A stretch of DNA of 64,000 nt from assembly GCF_026163695.1 (NCBI RefSeq), contig NZ_JAOTID010000004.1:1-64000 (forward strand), given 5' to 3'. The notes beneath the pieces are model-generated. The model searched no databases. It was given only the letters and a program-made list of their open reading frames with translations, and was not told where the DNA came from. The DNA comes from Shumkonia mesophila (GTDB lineage Bacteria; Pseudomonadota; Alphaproteobacteria; Rhodospirillales; Shumkoniaceae). Positions 50,450-59,061 of the stretch are shown here, one piece after another. Made by a program: the position numbers and the translations under genes. Positions within the stretch are counted from its first letter, which is position 1; each line of letters begins with the position of its first letter.

Positions 50450-50536
50450 TGGTGCGGTCGAGAAGACTCGAACTTCCACGGGGTCTCCCCCACAGCGACC
50501 TCAACGCTGCGCGTCTACCAGTTCCGCCACGACCGC
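50450..50536 (-). tRNA. tRNA-Leu (anticodon GAG)
   Basis: Read leftward from 50536: acceptor GCGGTCG pairs with CGACCGC, followed by discriminator A and an encoded CCA (50452-50450). The D-arm has TGGCGGAACTGGTAGACGC, the anticodon arm CAGCG-TTGAGGT-CGCTG gives GAG (codons CUC/CUU), a long variable arm GTGGGGGAGACCCCGT is typical of class II leucine tRNAs, and GAAGTTCGAGTCTTC is the T-arm. Confidence 0.95.
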
Positions 50537-50655
50537 GAAATCCCTTGCGGCACACCACCGGGTGCCGCCATATAGGCGCGGGAATACCAAATCCTTTCGC
50601 ATCAATCAAGCGCCGTGGCATGGCCTTCGGCGTTTTGACCGACGGCAAGGAAATC

Positions 50656-51306
50656 ATGGACGACGCGACTCTCGACTGGCGCACCGACGGCGCTCCCGTT
50701 TCCTATCCCGAAGCGGTGGCCTTCATGGAGGAGCGCGTCGAGACCATCCGCGCCGGTCTGGCGCCCGAAACGGTATGGCTTCTGGAGCACCCGCCGCTCT
50801 ATACCGCCGGCACCAGCGCCGATGCCGCCGACCTCATCGATGCCCACCGTTTCCCGGTCTACGCCAGCGGGCGGGGCGGCCAGTACACCTACCACGGCCC
50901 CGGCCAGCGGGTGGGCTATGTGATGCTCGATTTGAACCGGCGTGGCCGCGACGTGCGCGTCTATGTGCGCAATCTCGAGGAATGGCTGATCCGCACGCTG
51001 GGCCGCTTCGGCATCACCGGCGAGCGGCGCGAGGGGCGGGTCGGCATCTGGGTGGCGCATAACGGCACCGAGGAGAAGATCGCCGCCATCGGCGTGCGCA
51101 TCCGCCGCTGGGTGACCTTCCACGGCGTGGCGCTGAACGTGGCGCCCGATTTGTCGCATTTTACCGGCATCGTGCCCTGCGGCATCTCGACCTATGGCGT
51201 CACCTCGCTAAAGGCCCTCGGCATCGAGGTCTCGATGGCCGAGATCGACGCCGCGCTGAAAGCCGCCTTCAACGAGGTGTTTGCCGCCACCCCGCCGATC
51301 CTGTAG
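50656..51306 (+). CDS. lipB: Lipoyl(octanoyl) transferase
   Basis: 216 residues. LipB moves octanoate from acyl carrier protein to lipoyl domains. The family signature [21 protein letters not shown] is near residue 75; [22 protein letters not shown] carries the catalytic Lys and [14 protein letters not shown] the catalytic Cys. AAGGAAATC precedes the ATG. An upstream in-frame region overlaps the tRNA and is not part of the gene. It is divergent from tRNA-Leu and 68 bases before the tartrate dehydratase-like gene. Confidence 0.93.
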   Translation: MDDATLDWRTDGAPVSYPEAVAFMEERVETIRAGLAPETVWLLEHPPLYTAGTSADAADLIDAHRFPVYASGRGGQYTYHGPGQRVGYVMLDLNRRGRDVRVYVRNLEEWLIRTLGRFGITGERREGRVGIWVAHNGTEEKIAAIGVRIRRWVTFHGVALNVAPDLSHFTGIVPCGISTYGVTSLKALGIEVSMAEIDAALKAAFNEVFAATPPIL

Positions 51307-51374
51307 GAATCGGCAGGCAAAAAGCCCATCCCGGCGGCGCCGGAGGCACCAACACCAACAGGGGGAACCGACCC

Positions 51375-52541
51375 GTGCGTATCGTCGACATCCGCGAGAA
51401 GACCGGCACGCTGGCCACCACCATGCGCAACGCCTTCATCGACTTCAGCCAGATGACGGTGAGCCTGGTCGCCGTCGTCACCGATGTCATCAGGGACGGC
51501 CATCCGGTGGTCGGCTACGGCTTCAACGCCAACGGCCGCTATGCCCAGGGCGGCATCCTGCGCGAGCGGCTGATCCCGCGCATCCTGAAGGCCGATCCCA
51601 AGACGCTGCTCGACGCCGACGGCGCCAACATCGACCCCTTCAAGGTGTTCGCCGCCATGATGACCAACGAAAAGCCGGGCGGCCACGGCGACCGCGCGGT
51701 GGCGGTGGCGGCGCTCGACATGGCGGTGTGGGACGCGACGGCCAAGATCGCCGGGGTGCCCCTGTGGAAGCTGCTGGCCGAACGCTTCAACAAGGGCCAA
51801 GCCGACGACAAGGTGCTGGTCTATCCGGGCGGCGGCTATTACTACCCCGACGGCAACATGCAAAAGCTGAAAGACGAGATGCAGAGCTATCTCGACGACG
51901 GCTATACCGTGGTCAAGATGAAGATCGGCGCGGCCGATCTCGCCACCGATATTGCGCGCATCGAGGCGGTGATCGAGGTCGTTGGCGAGGGCAGCCGGCT
52001 GGCGGTCGACGCCAACGGCAAGTTCGATCTCGAAACCGCGCTGGCCTACGGCAAGGCCATGACCCCCTACGGGCTTTTCTGGTACGAGGAAGCGGGCGAT
52101 CCGCTGGATTACGCCCTGCAGGCCAAGCTGGCCAAGCACTATTCCGGGCCGTTCGCGACCGGCGAGAACCTGTTCTCGCACCAGGACATCCGCAACCTGC
52201 TGCGCTATGGCGCGCTCGACCCCAAGAAGGACTGGATCATGCCCGACCCGGCGCTGGCCATGGGCCTGACCGAGGGCCTGCGCATCATCGAGGCGGCGGA
52301 AAAAGAAGGCTGGCCGCGCCGGCGCATCGTGCTGCACGGCGGCACCCAGTTGGCCCTTTCGATGGCGGCCGGCCTGCAACTGGGCGGCACCGAAACCTAC
52401 CCTTTGATGTTCCAGCCCTACGGCGGCTTCGCCGACGGCGTGCCGGTGGATGCCGGCTACGTCGCCCTGCCCGACGCCCCGGGCCTCGGCATCGAGATGA
52501 AGGCCAAGCTTTTCGCGGTGATGAAGACGCTGGCCGACTGA
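51375..52541 (+). CDS. tarD: D-tartrate dehydratase-like enolase-superfamily enzyme
   Basis: 388 residues, GTG start after an AGGGGGAACC region. Strong resemblance in my reading to TarD, the D-tartrate dehydratase of Bradyrhizobium: RNAFIDFSQMTVSLVAVVTDV, GYGFNANGRYAQGG, NEKPGGHGDRAVAVAALDMAVWDA, then the K-x-K pair in VVKMKIGAADL, metal ligands in AVDANGKFD, FWYEEAGDPLDY and ATGENLFSHQD. TarD dehydrates D-tartrate to oxaloacetate. No tartrate transporter or regulator stands beside it; a DASS dicarboxylate transporter is 9 kb away. Confidence 0.85.
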   Translation: MRIVDIREKTGTLATTMRNAFIDFSQMTVSLVAVVTDVIRDGHPVVGYGFNANGRYAQGGILRERLIPRILKADPKTLLDADGANIDPFKVFAAMMTNEKPGGHGDRAVAVAALDMAVWDATAKIAGVPLWKLLAERFNKGQADDKVLVYPGGGYYYPDGNMQKLKDEMQSYLDDGYTVVKMKIGAADLATDIARIEAVIEVVGEGSRLAVDANGKFDLETALAYGKAMTPYGLFWYEEAGDPLDYALQAKLAKHYSGPFATGENLFSHQDIRNLLRYGALDPKKDWIMPDPALAMGLTEGLRIIEAAEKEGWPRRRIVLHGGTQLALSMAAGLQLGGTETYPLMFQPYGGFADGVPVDAGYVALPDAPGLGIEMKAKLFAVMKTLAD

Positions 52542-52556
52542 TCGGAAGAAGGAATC

Positions 52557-52682
52557 ACCACAGAGGACACTGAGAACACCGAGGCGACACGGAGAAGAAG
52601 AATGAAAAAGTTGCGCGGGCTATGCCCGTGCGTTCGCCTTCCTCTGTGAACCTCGGTGTTCTCGGTGTTCTCAGTGGTTCAC
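52557..52682. repeat. Long inverted repeat of the CACTGAGAACACCGAG type
   Basis: CACTGAGAACACCGAG (52569-52584) is repeated exactly inverted at 52662-52677; outer parts (ACCACAGAGG, CCTCTGTGAACC) are also mutually related. The right arm holds a doubled CGGTGTTCT. Elements worded like ACCACAGAGGACACTGAGAACACCGAGG occur in multiple copies in many bacterial genomes. It occupies the gap between two convergent genes. Confidence 0.7.
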
Positions 52683-52753
52683 CTTAACAGTCTTCCCAAA
52701 CGCAACCGGCGCCCTTGAGGGGGCGCCGGCAAGTGAGCTTGGGCGGGATGCTG

Positions 52754-53401
52754 TCAGGCCGCGGTTTTGCAGAAGTACCAGTCGGTGTACTCGTAGCCCT
52801 TCTTGGCCCTGGCTTCGGCGTCGGCCGCGGTGCGCGGCGGCGGCACGATGGCCATGTCGCCCGGCTTCCAGGATTCCGGGGTGGCGACGCCCTTGGCGTC
52901 CGAGGTCTGCAAGGCCGTGACCAGGCGCAGGAATTCGGCCACCGAGCGGCCGTTGGTCATCGGATAGTAGACCATGGCGCGCAGGATGCCTTCGGGGTCG
53001 ATGACGAAGGTGGCGCGTACCGCCGAGGTGTCGCCGGCTTCCGGGTGGATCATGCCATAGGCCTTGGCCACCTTCATGGAAAGGTCGTCGATGACCGGGA
53101 ACGGAATCTCGACGCCGAACTTTTCCTTGATGTTGCGGGTCCAGGCCAGGTGCGAGAACAGGCTGTCGATGGAAAGCCCCAGCAGGTCGCAGCCAATGGC
53201 CTGGAAATCCTTGTGGGCCTTGGCGAAGGCCATGAATTCGGTGGTGCAGACGGGCGTGAAGTCGGCCGGGTGCGAGAACAGGATCAGCCAGCGGCCCCTG
53301 TAGTCGCCCAGGCTCTTGGGTCCGTGGGTGGTGTTGGCGGTGAACTGGGGTGCCGGCTCGTTCAGCCGCGGCAAGCCATAAACCTGATTTTGCGAGTCCA
53401 T
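52754..53401 (-). CDS. 1-Cys peroxiredoxin (Prx6 type)
   Basis: 215 residues. The peroxidatic Cys is Cys52 in FSHPADFTPVCTTEF. Prx6-type features are the long C-terminal part (VATPESWKPGDMAIVPPPRTAADAEARAKKGYEYTDWYF) and LLGLSIDSLFSHLAW. It reduces hydrogen peroxide and organic hydroperoxides in the cytoplasm. The ATG at 53401 has GGAG nine bases upstream. One more Cys lies three residues from the end. Confidence 0.92.
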   Translation of the reverse strand: MDSQNQVYGLPRLNEPAPQFTANTTHGPKSLGDYRGRWLILFSHPADFTPVCTTEFMAFAKAHKDFQAIGCDLLGLSIDSLFSHLAWTRNIKEKFGVEIPFPVIDDLSMKVAKAYGMIHPEAGDTSAVRATFVIDPEGILRAMVYYPMTNGRSVAEFLRLVTALQTSDAKGVATPESWKPGDMAIVPPPRTAADAEARAKKGYEYTDWYFCKTAA

Positions 53402-53602
53402 CTCTGTCTTCTCCGAAAGGATCATTGTTTAGAACGCTTCCAATATACACTCGCATTCGGAAGACGCAAGATAATTTCCGTACTTTTTTTCCGGTCTCTT
53501 GCCGCCCCGCCACCCGCGCGCGCCCATTGACAGGTATCCCGCGCAGGCGCATCAACACGCCCACCCACGCCGCGAAGTCCGGCGTGTTTTGCGGATTTTC
53601 CC

Positions 53603-54592
53603 ATGTCCTGCTGCGATCTTGCCGCCCATCGGCGCCTGGAATTCGGCCTTGCGCTGATGGCGGGGGGCGACCCGATGGCGGCCGTTTCGGTTTTCGAACA
53701 GGCCCTGGAACTGGCCCCCGAATGGCCGGAAGCGCGCTTCGCCCTGGCCGACGCCCTGCACGCCGCCGGGCGGCGCGACGATGCGGTGGCGGCCTATGCC
53801 GCCTATCTGGCCCGCGATGCCGCCGACGTCATGGGCGCAGCCATCCGCCTGGCCCTGTTGGGCGCCGCGCCGCAGCCCGAACAGTTGCCCCCGGCCTATG
53901 TGAAGACGCTGTTCGACCAGTACGCGCCGCGCTTCGAGGAGTCGCTGATCGGCCAATTGGCCTATCAGGCGCCCTTCCAGTTGCGCGCCGCGCTCGACGC
54001 CGTCGCCCCCGTCACCGCGCCCGAGGGCCGGGTGCTCGACCTCGGCTGCGGCACCGGCCTGGCCGGCGAGGCGCTGCGCCATCGCGCCGCCTGGCTCGAA
54101 GGGGTGGATCTGTCGCCCGCCATGGTCGAGCAGGCCCGGCGCAAGGGAATTTACGACCGCCTGGAGATCGGCGACGCCGTGGCGGCACTGATGGGGGCCA
54201 AGGATCGCTTCGACAGCGTCGTCGCCGCCGATGTGATGATCTACTTCGGCAACTTGGCACCTCTGCTGGCGGCGGTGCGCCGCGCCCTGGTGCCCGGCGG
54301 CTGCTTTGCCTTTTCCGCCCAGAAGGCGGCGGGCGACGGCTTCGTGCTGGGGGGCGATCACCGCTATTCCCATTCGGCCCCCTACCTGCGGGCCGCCGCC
54401 GAGGCTGCCGGTTTCGTCGTGGAACGGCTGGAGGAGGCGGTATCGCGCACCGAGGCGGGCACCGGCGTCCCCGGCTTCATCGTGGTCCTGCGCGACCGGC
54501 CCGAGCCCGCTGTCACGGCGGCCGGCGCCGTCGATTCCGCCAATATGTCCGCCACCGGCCTTTCCGGCACCCCGCCGGCGCGGCCCCATTGA
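53603..54592 (+). CDS. TPR-containing class I SAM-dependent methyltransferase
   Basis: 329 residues. The first 75 are TPR-like helices (AAVSVFEQALELAPEWPEARFALADALHAAGR). The methyltransferase domain starts near 130, with motif I VLDLGCGTGLAGEAL, GVDLSPAMVEQAR, and VVAADVMIYFGNLAPLLAAVRRALVPGG. A 30-residue Ala/Ser/Pro-rich tail follows. The order (TPR then methyltransferase, with FDQYAPRFEESLIGQLAYQAP between) is known in proteobacterial proteins of undefined substrate. The next gene starts 10 bases later. Confidence 0.83.
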   Translation: MSCCDLAAHRRLEFGLALMAGGDPMAAVSVFEQALELAPEWPEARFALADALHAAGRRDDAVAAYAAYLARDAADVMGAAIRLALLGAAPQPEQLPPAYVKTLFDQYAPRFEESLIGQLAYQAPFQLRAALDAVAPVTAPEGRVLDLGCGTGLAGEALRHRAAWLEGVDLSPAMVEQARRKGIYDRLEIGDAVAALMGAKDRFDSVVAADVMIYFGNLAPLLAAVRRALVPGGCFAFSAQKAAGDGFVLGGDHRYSHSAPYLRAAAEAAGFVVERLEEAVSRTEAGTGVPGFIVVLRDRPEPAVTAAGAVDSANMSATGLSGTPPARPH

Positions 54593-54602
54593 GGCAGGCG
54601 CC

Positions 54603-55484
54603 ATGGCCGCACGGTGGACCGGCGCATTGCTCGTTATGCTCTCCCTCCTCGGAACGGCTGCGGCCGAGGAAACGGTCCGCTTTCCTTCCCTCGACGCCGA
54701 TCTCACCGGCGGCGCGCCAACCGAGCTTTCGGCCGTGCTGTTCCGCCCGGCCGGCGCCGGTCCCTTTCCGGCGGTCGTCATGCTGCACGGCTGCGGCGGC
54801 ATGTGGACATCCAGCGGAAAACTCGGGACCCGCGACCGCGACTGGGCCGATCGTCTGGCCGCCGCCGACTTCACCGCCCTGCTGGTCGACAGCCTGACGC
54901 CGCGCGGGCTGGGTTCGCTGTGCAGAATGAAGGAACGCCCGATCTCGCCCAGCCGCGAGCGGGCCCGCGACGCCCACGGTGCCCTGGCTTGGCTGGCCCA
55001 GCAAAGCTGGGCGCGGGCTGACAGGATCGCCGTGATCGGCTGGTCGAACGGCGGCAGCACGGTGCTATCCACCGTGGACCGGGCCGCCCCAGGACGGCCG
55101 ATGAAATCCGGTCCCGATTTCCGCCTCGCCGTCGCCTTCTATCCGGGGTGCAGCACGTCGGCCCGATCAAGCCGCTGGCGGAACCGCCTGCCGCTCACCG
55201 TGCTGATCGGCGAAGCCGACGATTGGACGCCCGCCGCCCCCTGCCGCGATTTGGCCGCCCGCGCCGCCAAAAGGGCCAAACCGGGCAACGCCCTGCTCGA
55301 CCTCGTCGTCTATCCGGGGGCCTACCACGATTTCGATCATCCGAAGCTGACGTTGCGCCTGCACGCGGGATTGTCCGCCACCGCCGACGGCAGCGGCAAC
55401 GCCCACACCGGTACCGACCCGGCGGCGCGCGCCGATGCCATCGCCCGGGTGATGGCGCTGCTGGCGCCGCTCAAGACCGAGTGA
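54603..55484 (+). CDS. Secreted dienelactone hydrolase family protein
   Basis: 293 residues with a signal peptide ending about residue 21. PAVVMLHGCGGMW is the oxyanion region, the nucleophile is Ser in VIGWSNGGSTVL, and AYHDFDHP carries the catalytic His. It is an alpha/beta hydrolase working in the periplasm on an unknown ester or lactone. It is probably co-transcribed with the methyltransferase gene. It converges with rnk 13 bases later. Confidence 0.82.
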   Translation: MAARWTGALLVMLSLLGTAAAEETVRFPSLDADLTGGAPTELSAVLFRPAGAGPFPAVVMLHGCGGMWTSSGKLGTRDRDWADRLAAADFTALLVDSLTPRGLGSLCRMKERPISPSRERARDAHGALAWLAQQSWARADRIAVIGWSNGGSTVLSTVDRAAPGRPMKSGPDFRLAVAFYPGCSTSARSSRWRNRLPLTVLIGEADDWTPAAPCRDLAARAAKRAKPGNALLDLVVYPGAYHDFDHPKLTLRLHAGLSATADGSGNAHTGTDPAARADAIARVMALLAPLKTE

Positions 55485-55497
55485 CGCGGCTCTTGGA

Positions 55498-55914
55498 CTA
55501 CATGTCGAAACGGCCGTGGGATTCCGGCTGGTACTGAACCTTGGTGACCGTGAGGCTCTTTTCGCTGCCGTCGGACCCGACGTAGATGATGGATTCCCCC
55601 TCCTCCAGGCCCAGCAACGCGGCGCCCACCGAAGACAGCACCGAAATCCGCCCCGCCGCCCCATCCTCCTCGGCCGGGAAGACCAGGGTGACAACGCGCT
55701 TCTCGCCGGTTTGATCGTCAAGGAACTTGATCCGGGAATTCATCGTCACCACGCCGCGGCCAATCTTGCCCGGGGCCACCACCTTGGCGCGGTTCAAGCC
55801 GTCCATCAGGGCGGCACCCATTTCCGGATGCGTCTTCAGCACCGCCGAGGCCAAGGCCGAAAGGCGCGCGTGATCGTTCCGGGTGACGACAATTCGAGGC
55901 TGTCTGCTGGGCAT
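55498..55914 (-). CDS. rnk: Rnk-type nucleoside diphosphate kinase regulator (GreA/GreB-like C-domain)
   Basis: 138 residues. The C-terminal FKBP-like domain of GreA/GreB/Rnk is evident in NSRIKFLDDQTGEKRVVTLVFPAEED, ISVLSSVGAALLGLEEGESI and LTVTKVQYQPE. Only a short helical N-terminal part precedes it, as in Rnk rather than a full coiled coil. It binds RNA polymerase in known cases. The ATG at 55914 follows GGAGG. A 357-base gap separates it from the next gene. Confidence 0.83.
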   Translation of the reverse strand: MPSRQPRIVVTRNDHARLSALASAVLKTHPEMGAALMDGLNRAKVVAPGKIGRGVVTMNSRIKFLDDQTGEKRVVTLVFPAEEDGAAGRISVLSSVGAALLGLEEGESIIYVGSDGSEKSLTVTKVQYQPESHGRFDM

Positions 55915-56271
55915 GGACCATCCTCCGTTCCCGTGCATTGCGTCGGGGCATTCCCCGCCCCGCTTGGGATCGATGCCATTCCTCGCCCCGAACCGCCCCG
56001 CCGCCGCCCCACCGCGGCACGCCGGCCGGCCGGGGCTAGAGGCCCACTTTGAGGCGCTCCCGGGGGGACAGCGGACAGGAATGAGGATCGTCGGTACGCA
56101 TGGTTTAGAAGTTGGGACGCCGAAGAGTGGTGTCAACGGCCAAACCGACGGGGGAAACTCTTACAACGCTTTCCAACTGTCGAGTTCCGCCACGGACGAC
56201 GACGAAACGCCGCAACGGACTCGCGCGGGCCGACCACGGCATGCTCTACTTGCCCCGGGGAGGAGGCCGCC
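55915..56271. other. Intergenic region between divergent genes
   Basis: 357 bases between rnk (leftward) and the LbH acyltransferase-like gene (rightward). It must hold promoters for both, but no strong promoter pair, inverted repeat or RNA structure was recognised. A GGGGAGGAGG ribosome site lies at its right end. Confidence 0.4.
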
Positions 56272-56892
56272 ATGTCCTTCGATTTCGACGCCTATATTCC
56301 GGGGTTCCGCGAGGCCCTGCCCTTTCTCGATGGGATCGCGACGCCGTGGGACGTCACGTCTCGCCTGGGCGACCTGCTTTACGCGCGGATCGACCGGCTG
56401 GATCGCGCCCAGTACCGATTCGACGAAGCGGGCATTTGCATTCACCGCCGCGCGCTGATCGAAGCGGGCGCCGTGATAAAGCCCCCAACCCTGATCGAGG
56501 AGGGCGCCTTCGTCGCCGCCCACGCCTATCTGCGCGGCGGCACGCTGATTTGCGCGGGGGTGCGGATCGGTCCCGGCTGCGAGGTCAAGGCCAGCCTTAT
56601 CATGGCCGGCAGCACCCTCGCCCACTTCAACTTCGTCGGCGATTCCCTCATCGGACGGGACGTGAACCTGGAAGCCGGCGCCGTCATCGCCAACCATTTC
56701 AACGAACGCCCGGACAAGATCATCGCGGTGGCCGACCGGGGGCGCGTGATCTCCACCGGCACGACCAGGTTCGGCGCGGTGGTGGGCGACGGTTCGGCCA
56801 TCGGCGCCAACGCCGTCCTGTCGCCGGGCTCGCTGCTCCCGCCGCGGACGGTCGTCGGGCGGCTTCAACTCGTTTTACCGGTGGGGACGTAA
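56272..56892 (+). CDS. Left-handed beta-helix (hexapeptide-repeat) protein
   Basis: 206 residues. From about residue 50, hexapeptide turns [LIV]-G-x4 form a left-handed beta-helix: IHRRALIEAGAVIKPPTLIEEGAFVAAHAYLRGG, VRIGPGCEVKASLIMAG, VGDSLIGRDVNLEAGAVIANH and VVGDGSAIGANAVLSPGSLLP. This is the fold of nucleotidyltransferase C-domains and acyltransferases. The short N-terminal segment is not a nucleotidyltransferase, so it may be an acyltransferase or sugar-nucleotide binding protein. Substrate unknown. It converges with the acylphosphatase gene. Confidence 0.75.
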   Translation: MSFDFDAYIPGFREALPFLDGIATPWDVTSRLGDLLYARIDRLDRAQYRFDEAGICIHRRALIEAGAVIKPPTLIEEGAFVAAHAYLRGGTLICAGVRIGPGCEVKASLIMAGSTLAHFNFVGDSLIGRDVNLEAGAVIANHFNERPDKIIAVADRGRVISTGTTRFGAVVGDGSAIGANAVLSPGSLLPPRTVVGRLQLVLPVGT

Positions 56893-56898
56893 GGCGCC

Positions 56899-57195
56899 CT
56901 ATACCGTCGGCAACTGGCGGAAGCCGGGTGTTGGCGGCGAGACGGCATTGTCGGTGAGGATATTGTCCACCCAGGCGGCCGGCGGGCCCTCGCGGCAGGT
57001 GGCGAGCATGTCCTCGACCTGGCCGGCCGGGCCCGAGAACAGCGCCTCGACGGTGCCATCCGCGCGGTTGCGCACCCAGCCGGAAAGGCCGCGCCGGGTC
57101 GCCTCCTGCACCGTCCACGAGCGGTACCACACGCCCTGGACGCGGCCGCGGATGATGGCATGCACGGTCTTCGTCCGGGTCTCCGGCTTGCCCAT
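56899..57195 (-). CDS. acyP: Acylphosphatase
   Basis: 98 residues. The signature RGRVQGVWYRSWTVQEATRRGLSGWVRNRADGTVEALFSG contains the catalytic Arg (VWYR) and Asn (GWVRN). It hydrolyses acyl phosphates such as acetyl phosphate or carbamoyl phosphate. It lies nine bases after the decarboxylase beta subunit gene and is the last of the operon. Confidence 0.92.
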   Translation of the reverse strand: MGKPETRTKTVHAIIRGRVQGVWYRSWTVQEATRRGLSGWVRNRADGTVEALFSGPAGQVEDMLATCREGPPAAWVDNILTDNAVSPPTPGFRQLPTV

Positions 57196-57204
57196 CGCCT
57201 TCCC

Positions 57205-58338
57205 CTAGCCGCCCAGCCGGGCGATGAAGTAGCCGGCCACCACGGCGGTGCCGATGACGCCGGCGACGTTGGGGCCCATGGCGTGCATCAGAAGGAAATT
57301 GTGGGGATCGGCCTTCTGCCCCTCGACCTGCGAGACGCGGGCCGCCATCGGCACCGCCGACACGCCGGCCGAGCCGATCAGCGGATTGATGGGGTTCTTG
57401 CGGAAAAACAGGTTCATCAGCTTGGCCATCAGCACGCCGCCGGCGGTCGACACCGCGAAAGCGACGACGCCCAGGGCCAGGATCTTGAGCGTTTCGGCGT
57501 GCAGGAAACGCTCTCCGGTCATGGTGATGCCGACGGAAGAGCCGAGGAAGATGGTCACCACGTTGATGATCTCGTTCTGCGCCGCCTGGCTGAGCCGCTC
57601 GGTGACGCCGCACTCGCGCAGGAAGTTGCCGAACATCAGCATGGCGATGAGGGCCGAGGCGGCCGGCACCAGCAGCACGCAGGCGATGGTGACGATCAGC
57701 ACGAACACCAGCTTTTCCACCTTCGACACCTTGCGCAGCGAGTGCATGCGGATGCGCCGCTCGTTCTGCGTGGTGAGCAGGCGCATGATCGGCGGCTGGA
57801 TGACCGGCACCAGGGCCATATAGGAATAGGCCGCCACCGCGATGGGCCCCAGCAGGTGGGGTGCCATCTTGTTGGCGAGGAAGATGGAGGTCGGCCCGTC
57901 GGCGCCGCCGATGATCCCGATCGAGGCCGCCTCGGAGGCATCGAAGCCCAGCATCAGGGCGCCCGCGAAGGTGGCGAAAACGCCAAGCTGCGCCGCCGCC
58001 CCCAGCAGCAGGGTGCGCGGGTTGGCGATCAGCGGCCCGAAATCGGTCAGCGCGCCGACGCCGAGAAAGATCAGCGGCGGAAAGATTTCAAGGGTGATCC
58101 CTTGCGAGATGTAATAGTAGAGGCCGCCCGGATGGTCGCCGACCGGCGCATTCAGCACGCCCTCGGTCGGCAGGTTGGCCAACAGCGCGCCAAAGGCGAT
58201 GGGCACCAGCAGCAGCGGCTCGAACTTGCGGAAGACGCCGAGGTACAGCAGCGCCGCCACGACGCCCCACATCACCGCCATCCGCCAGGTGACGCTGGCG
58301 ACGGCGGTCAATTGCAGGAGATCGCCGAGCGCGTCCAT
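57205..58338 (-). CDS. mmdB: Sodium-pumping decarboxylase beta subunit (MmdB/OadB/GcdB)
   Basis: 377 residues, nine or so membrane segments. The family elements are FPPLIFLGVGALTDFGPLIANP, IGIIGGADGPTSIF with the Asp used in sodium coupling, MFGNFLRECGV, and LGSSVGITM. This subunit decarboxylates carboxybiotin and pumps sodium outward. Within the operon (order A-D-C-B) it belongs to the methylmalonyl-CoA decarboxylase type rather than oxaloacetate decarboxylase. Confidence 0.92.
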   Translation of the reverse strand: MDALGDLLQLTAVASVTWRMAVMWGVVAALLYLGVFRKFEPLLLVPIAFGALLANLPTEGVLNAPVGDHPGGLYYYISQGITLEIFPPLIFLGVGALTDFGPLIANPRTLLLGAAAQLGVFATFAGALMLGFDASEAASIGIIGGADGPTSIFLANKMAPHLLGPIAVAAYSYMALVPVIQPPIMRLLTTQNERRIRMHSLRKVSKVEKLVFVLIVTIACVLLVPAASALIAMLMFGNFLRECGVTERLSQAAQNEIINVVTIFLGSSVGITMTGERFLHAETLKILALGVVAFAVSTAGGVLMAKLMNLFFRKNPINPLIGSAGVSAVPMAARVSQVEGQKADPHNFLLMHAMGPNVAGVIGTAVVAGYFIARLGG

Positions 58339-58360
58339 GCGCCTTCTTTCCCTCCCCGCC

Positions 58361-58717
58361 CTAGGCCAGAGTGACCAGCACCTGGCCCTCCTCGATCACC
58401 GTCCCCGCCTCCACCGCGATGGCGGTGACGGTTCCGGCCCGGGGCGCGGTGATGGCGGTGTTCATCTTCATCGCCTCGACGATCAGCAGCTGTTCGCCGG
58501 CGGCGACGGCCTGGCCGATCGTGGCCTGGATCGACACCACGGTGCCGGCCAGCTGGCTGACCACGCTCATCGCCTCGCCGGCGTGGGCGGCGGCGGGGCG
58601 GACGGCGTGGGCTGCGGCGGGAGGAAGCGCGTGAGGGGCGGCGGCACCGGACCCGTCCAACACCTCCACCGTCACGTCGTAGGTCTTGCCCTCCACGGTG
58701 ATGCGCAATCTTTTCAT
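58361..58717 (-). CDS. mmdC: Biotin carrier subunit (MmdC type)
   Basis: 118 residues. A short N-terminal domain and an Ala/Pro-rich hinge (AAPHALPPAAAHAVRPAAAHA) precede the biotinyl domain, with biotin-attachment motif EAMKMNT near residue 83 and GTVVSIQATIGQAVAAGEQL. The ATG at 58717 overlaps the stop of the preceding delta-subunit gene (58714-58717). It shuttles the carboxyl group between MmdA and MmdB. Confidence 0.92.
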   Translation of the reverse strand: MKRLRITVEGKTYDVTVEVLDGSGAAAPHALPPAAAHAVRPAAAHAGEAMSVVSQLAGTVVSIQATIGQAVAAGEQLLIVEAMKMNTAITAPRAGTVTAIAVEAGTVIEEGQVLVTLA

Positions 58718-59061
58718 GATCCGTCCGTCCGCTCGTGCAAGGAACCGCCGAGCGCCGGCCGGCGGTGGGATTGCGGGTAGCGCGCCGACGACGCCCAGCC
58801 CGGAACGCGGTGCGCCGGAGCCGCGATGCCGGCGATCCGGTGGCCTTCGCCCAGCGTCGCCTCGACGGCGGCGGCGATGGCGACCAGGTGATGGGCGGGA
58901 ATGCCCTCCGCGGCAACGGCGGCCGGGCGCGAACGGCCGAGGCCATGGCCGAAAGCGACGAGGCGGCCGAGCGCGGCGGTCAACGCCCACAGCAGGACCA
59001 GCGCTCCCAGAACGATGGTGCAGCCGGTGGCAACGATCTTGAGGTCGGCAAGGATACTCAC
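58714..59061 (-). CDS. mmdD: OadG/MmdD-type membrane subunit
   Basis: 115 residues. It has one N-terminal membrane helix (IVATGCTIVLGALVLLWALTAAL), then a cytosolic tail with HHLVAIAAAVEATLGEGHRI, as in small OadG-type subunits that hold the complex together. The start is GTG at 59061 overlapping the MmdA stop. Sequence similarity to the family is low, as usual; position and topology decide the call. Confidence 0.8.
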   Translation of the reverse strand: MSILADLKIVATGCTIVLGALVLLWALTAALGRLVAFGHGLGRSRPAAVAAEGIPAHHLVAIAAAVEATLGEGHRIAGIAAPAHRVPGWASSARYPQSHRRPALGGSLHERTDGS

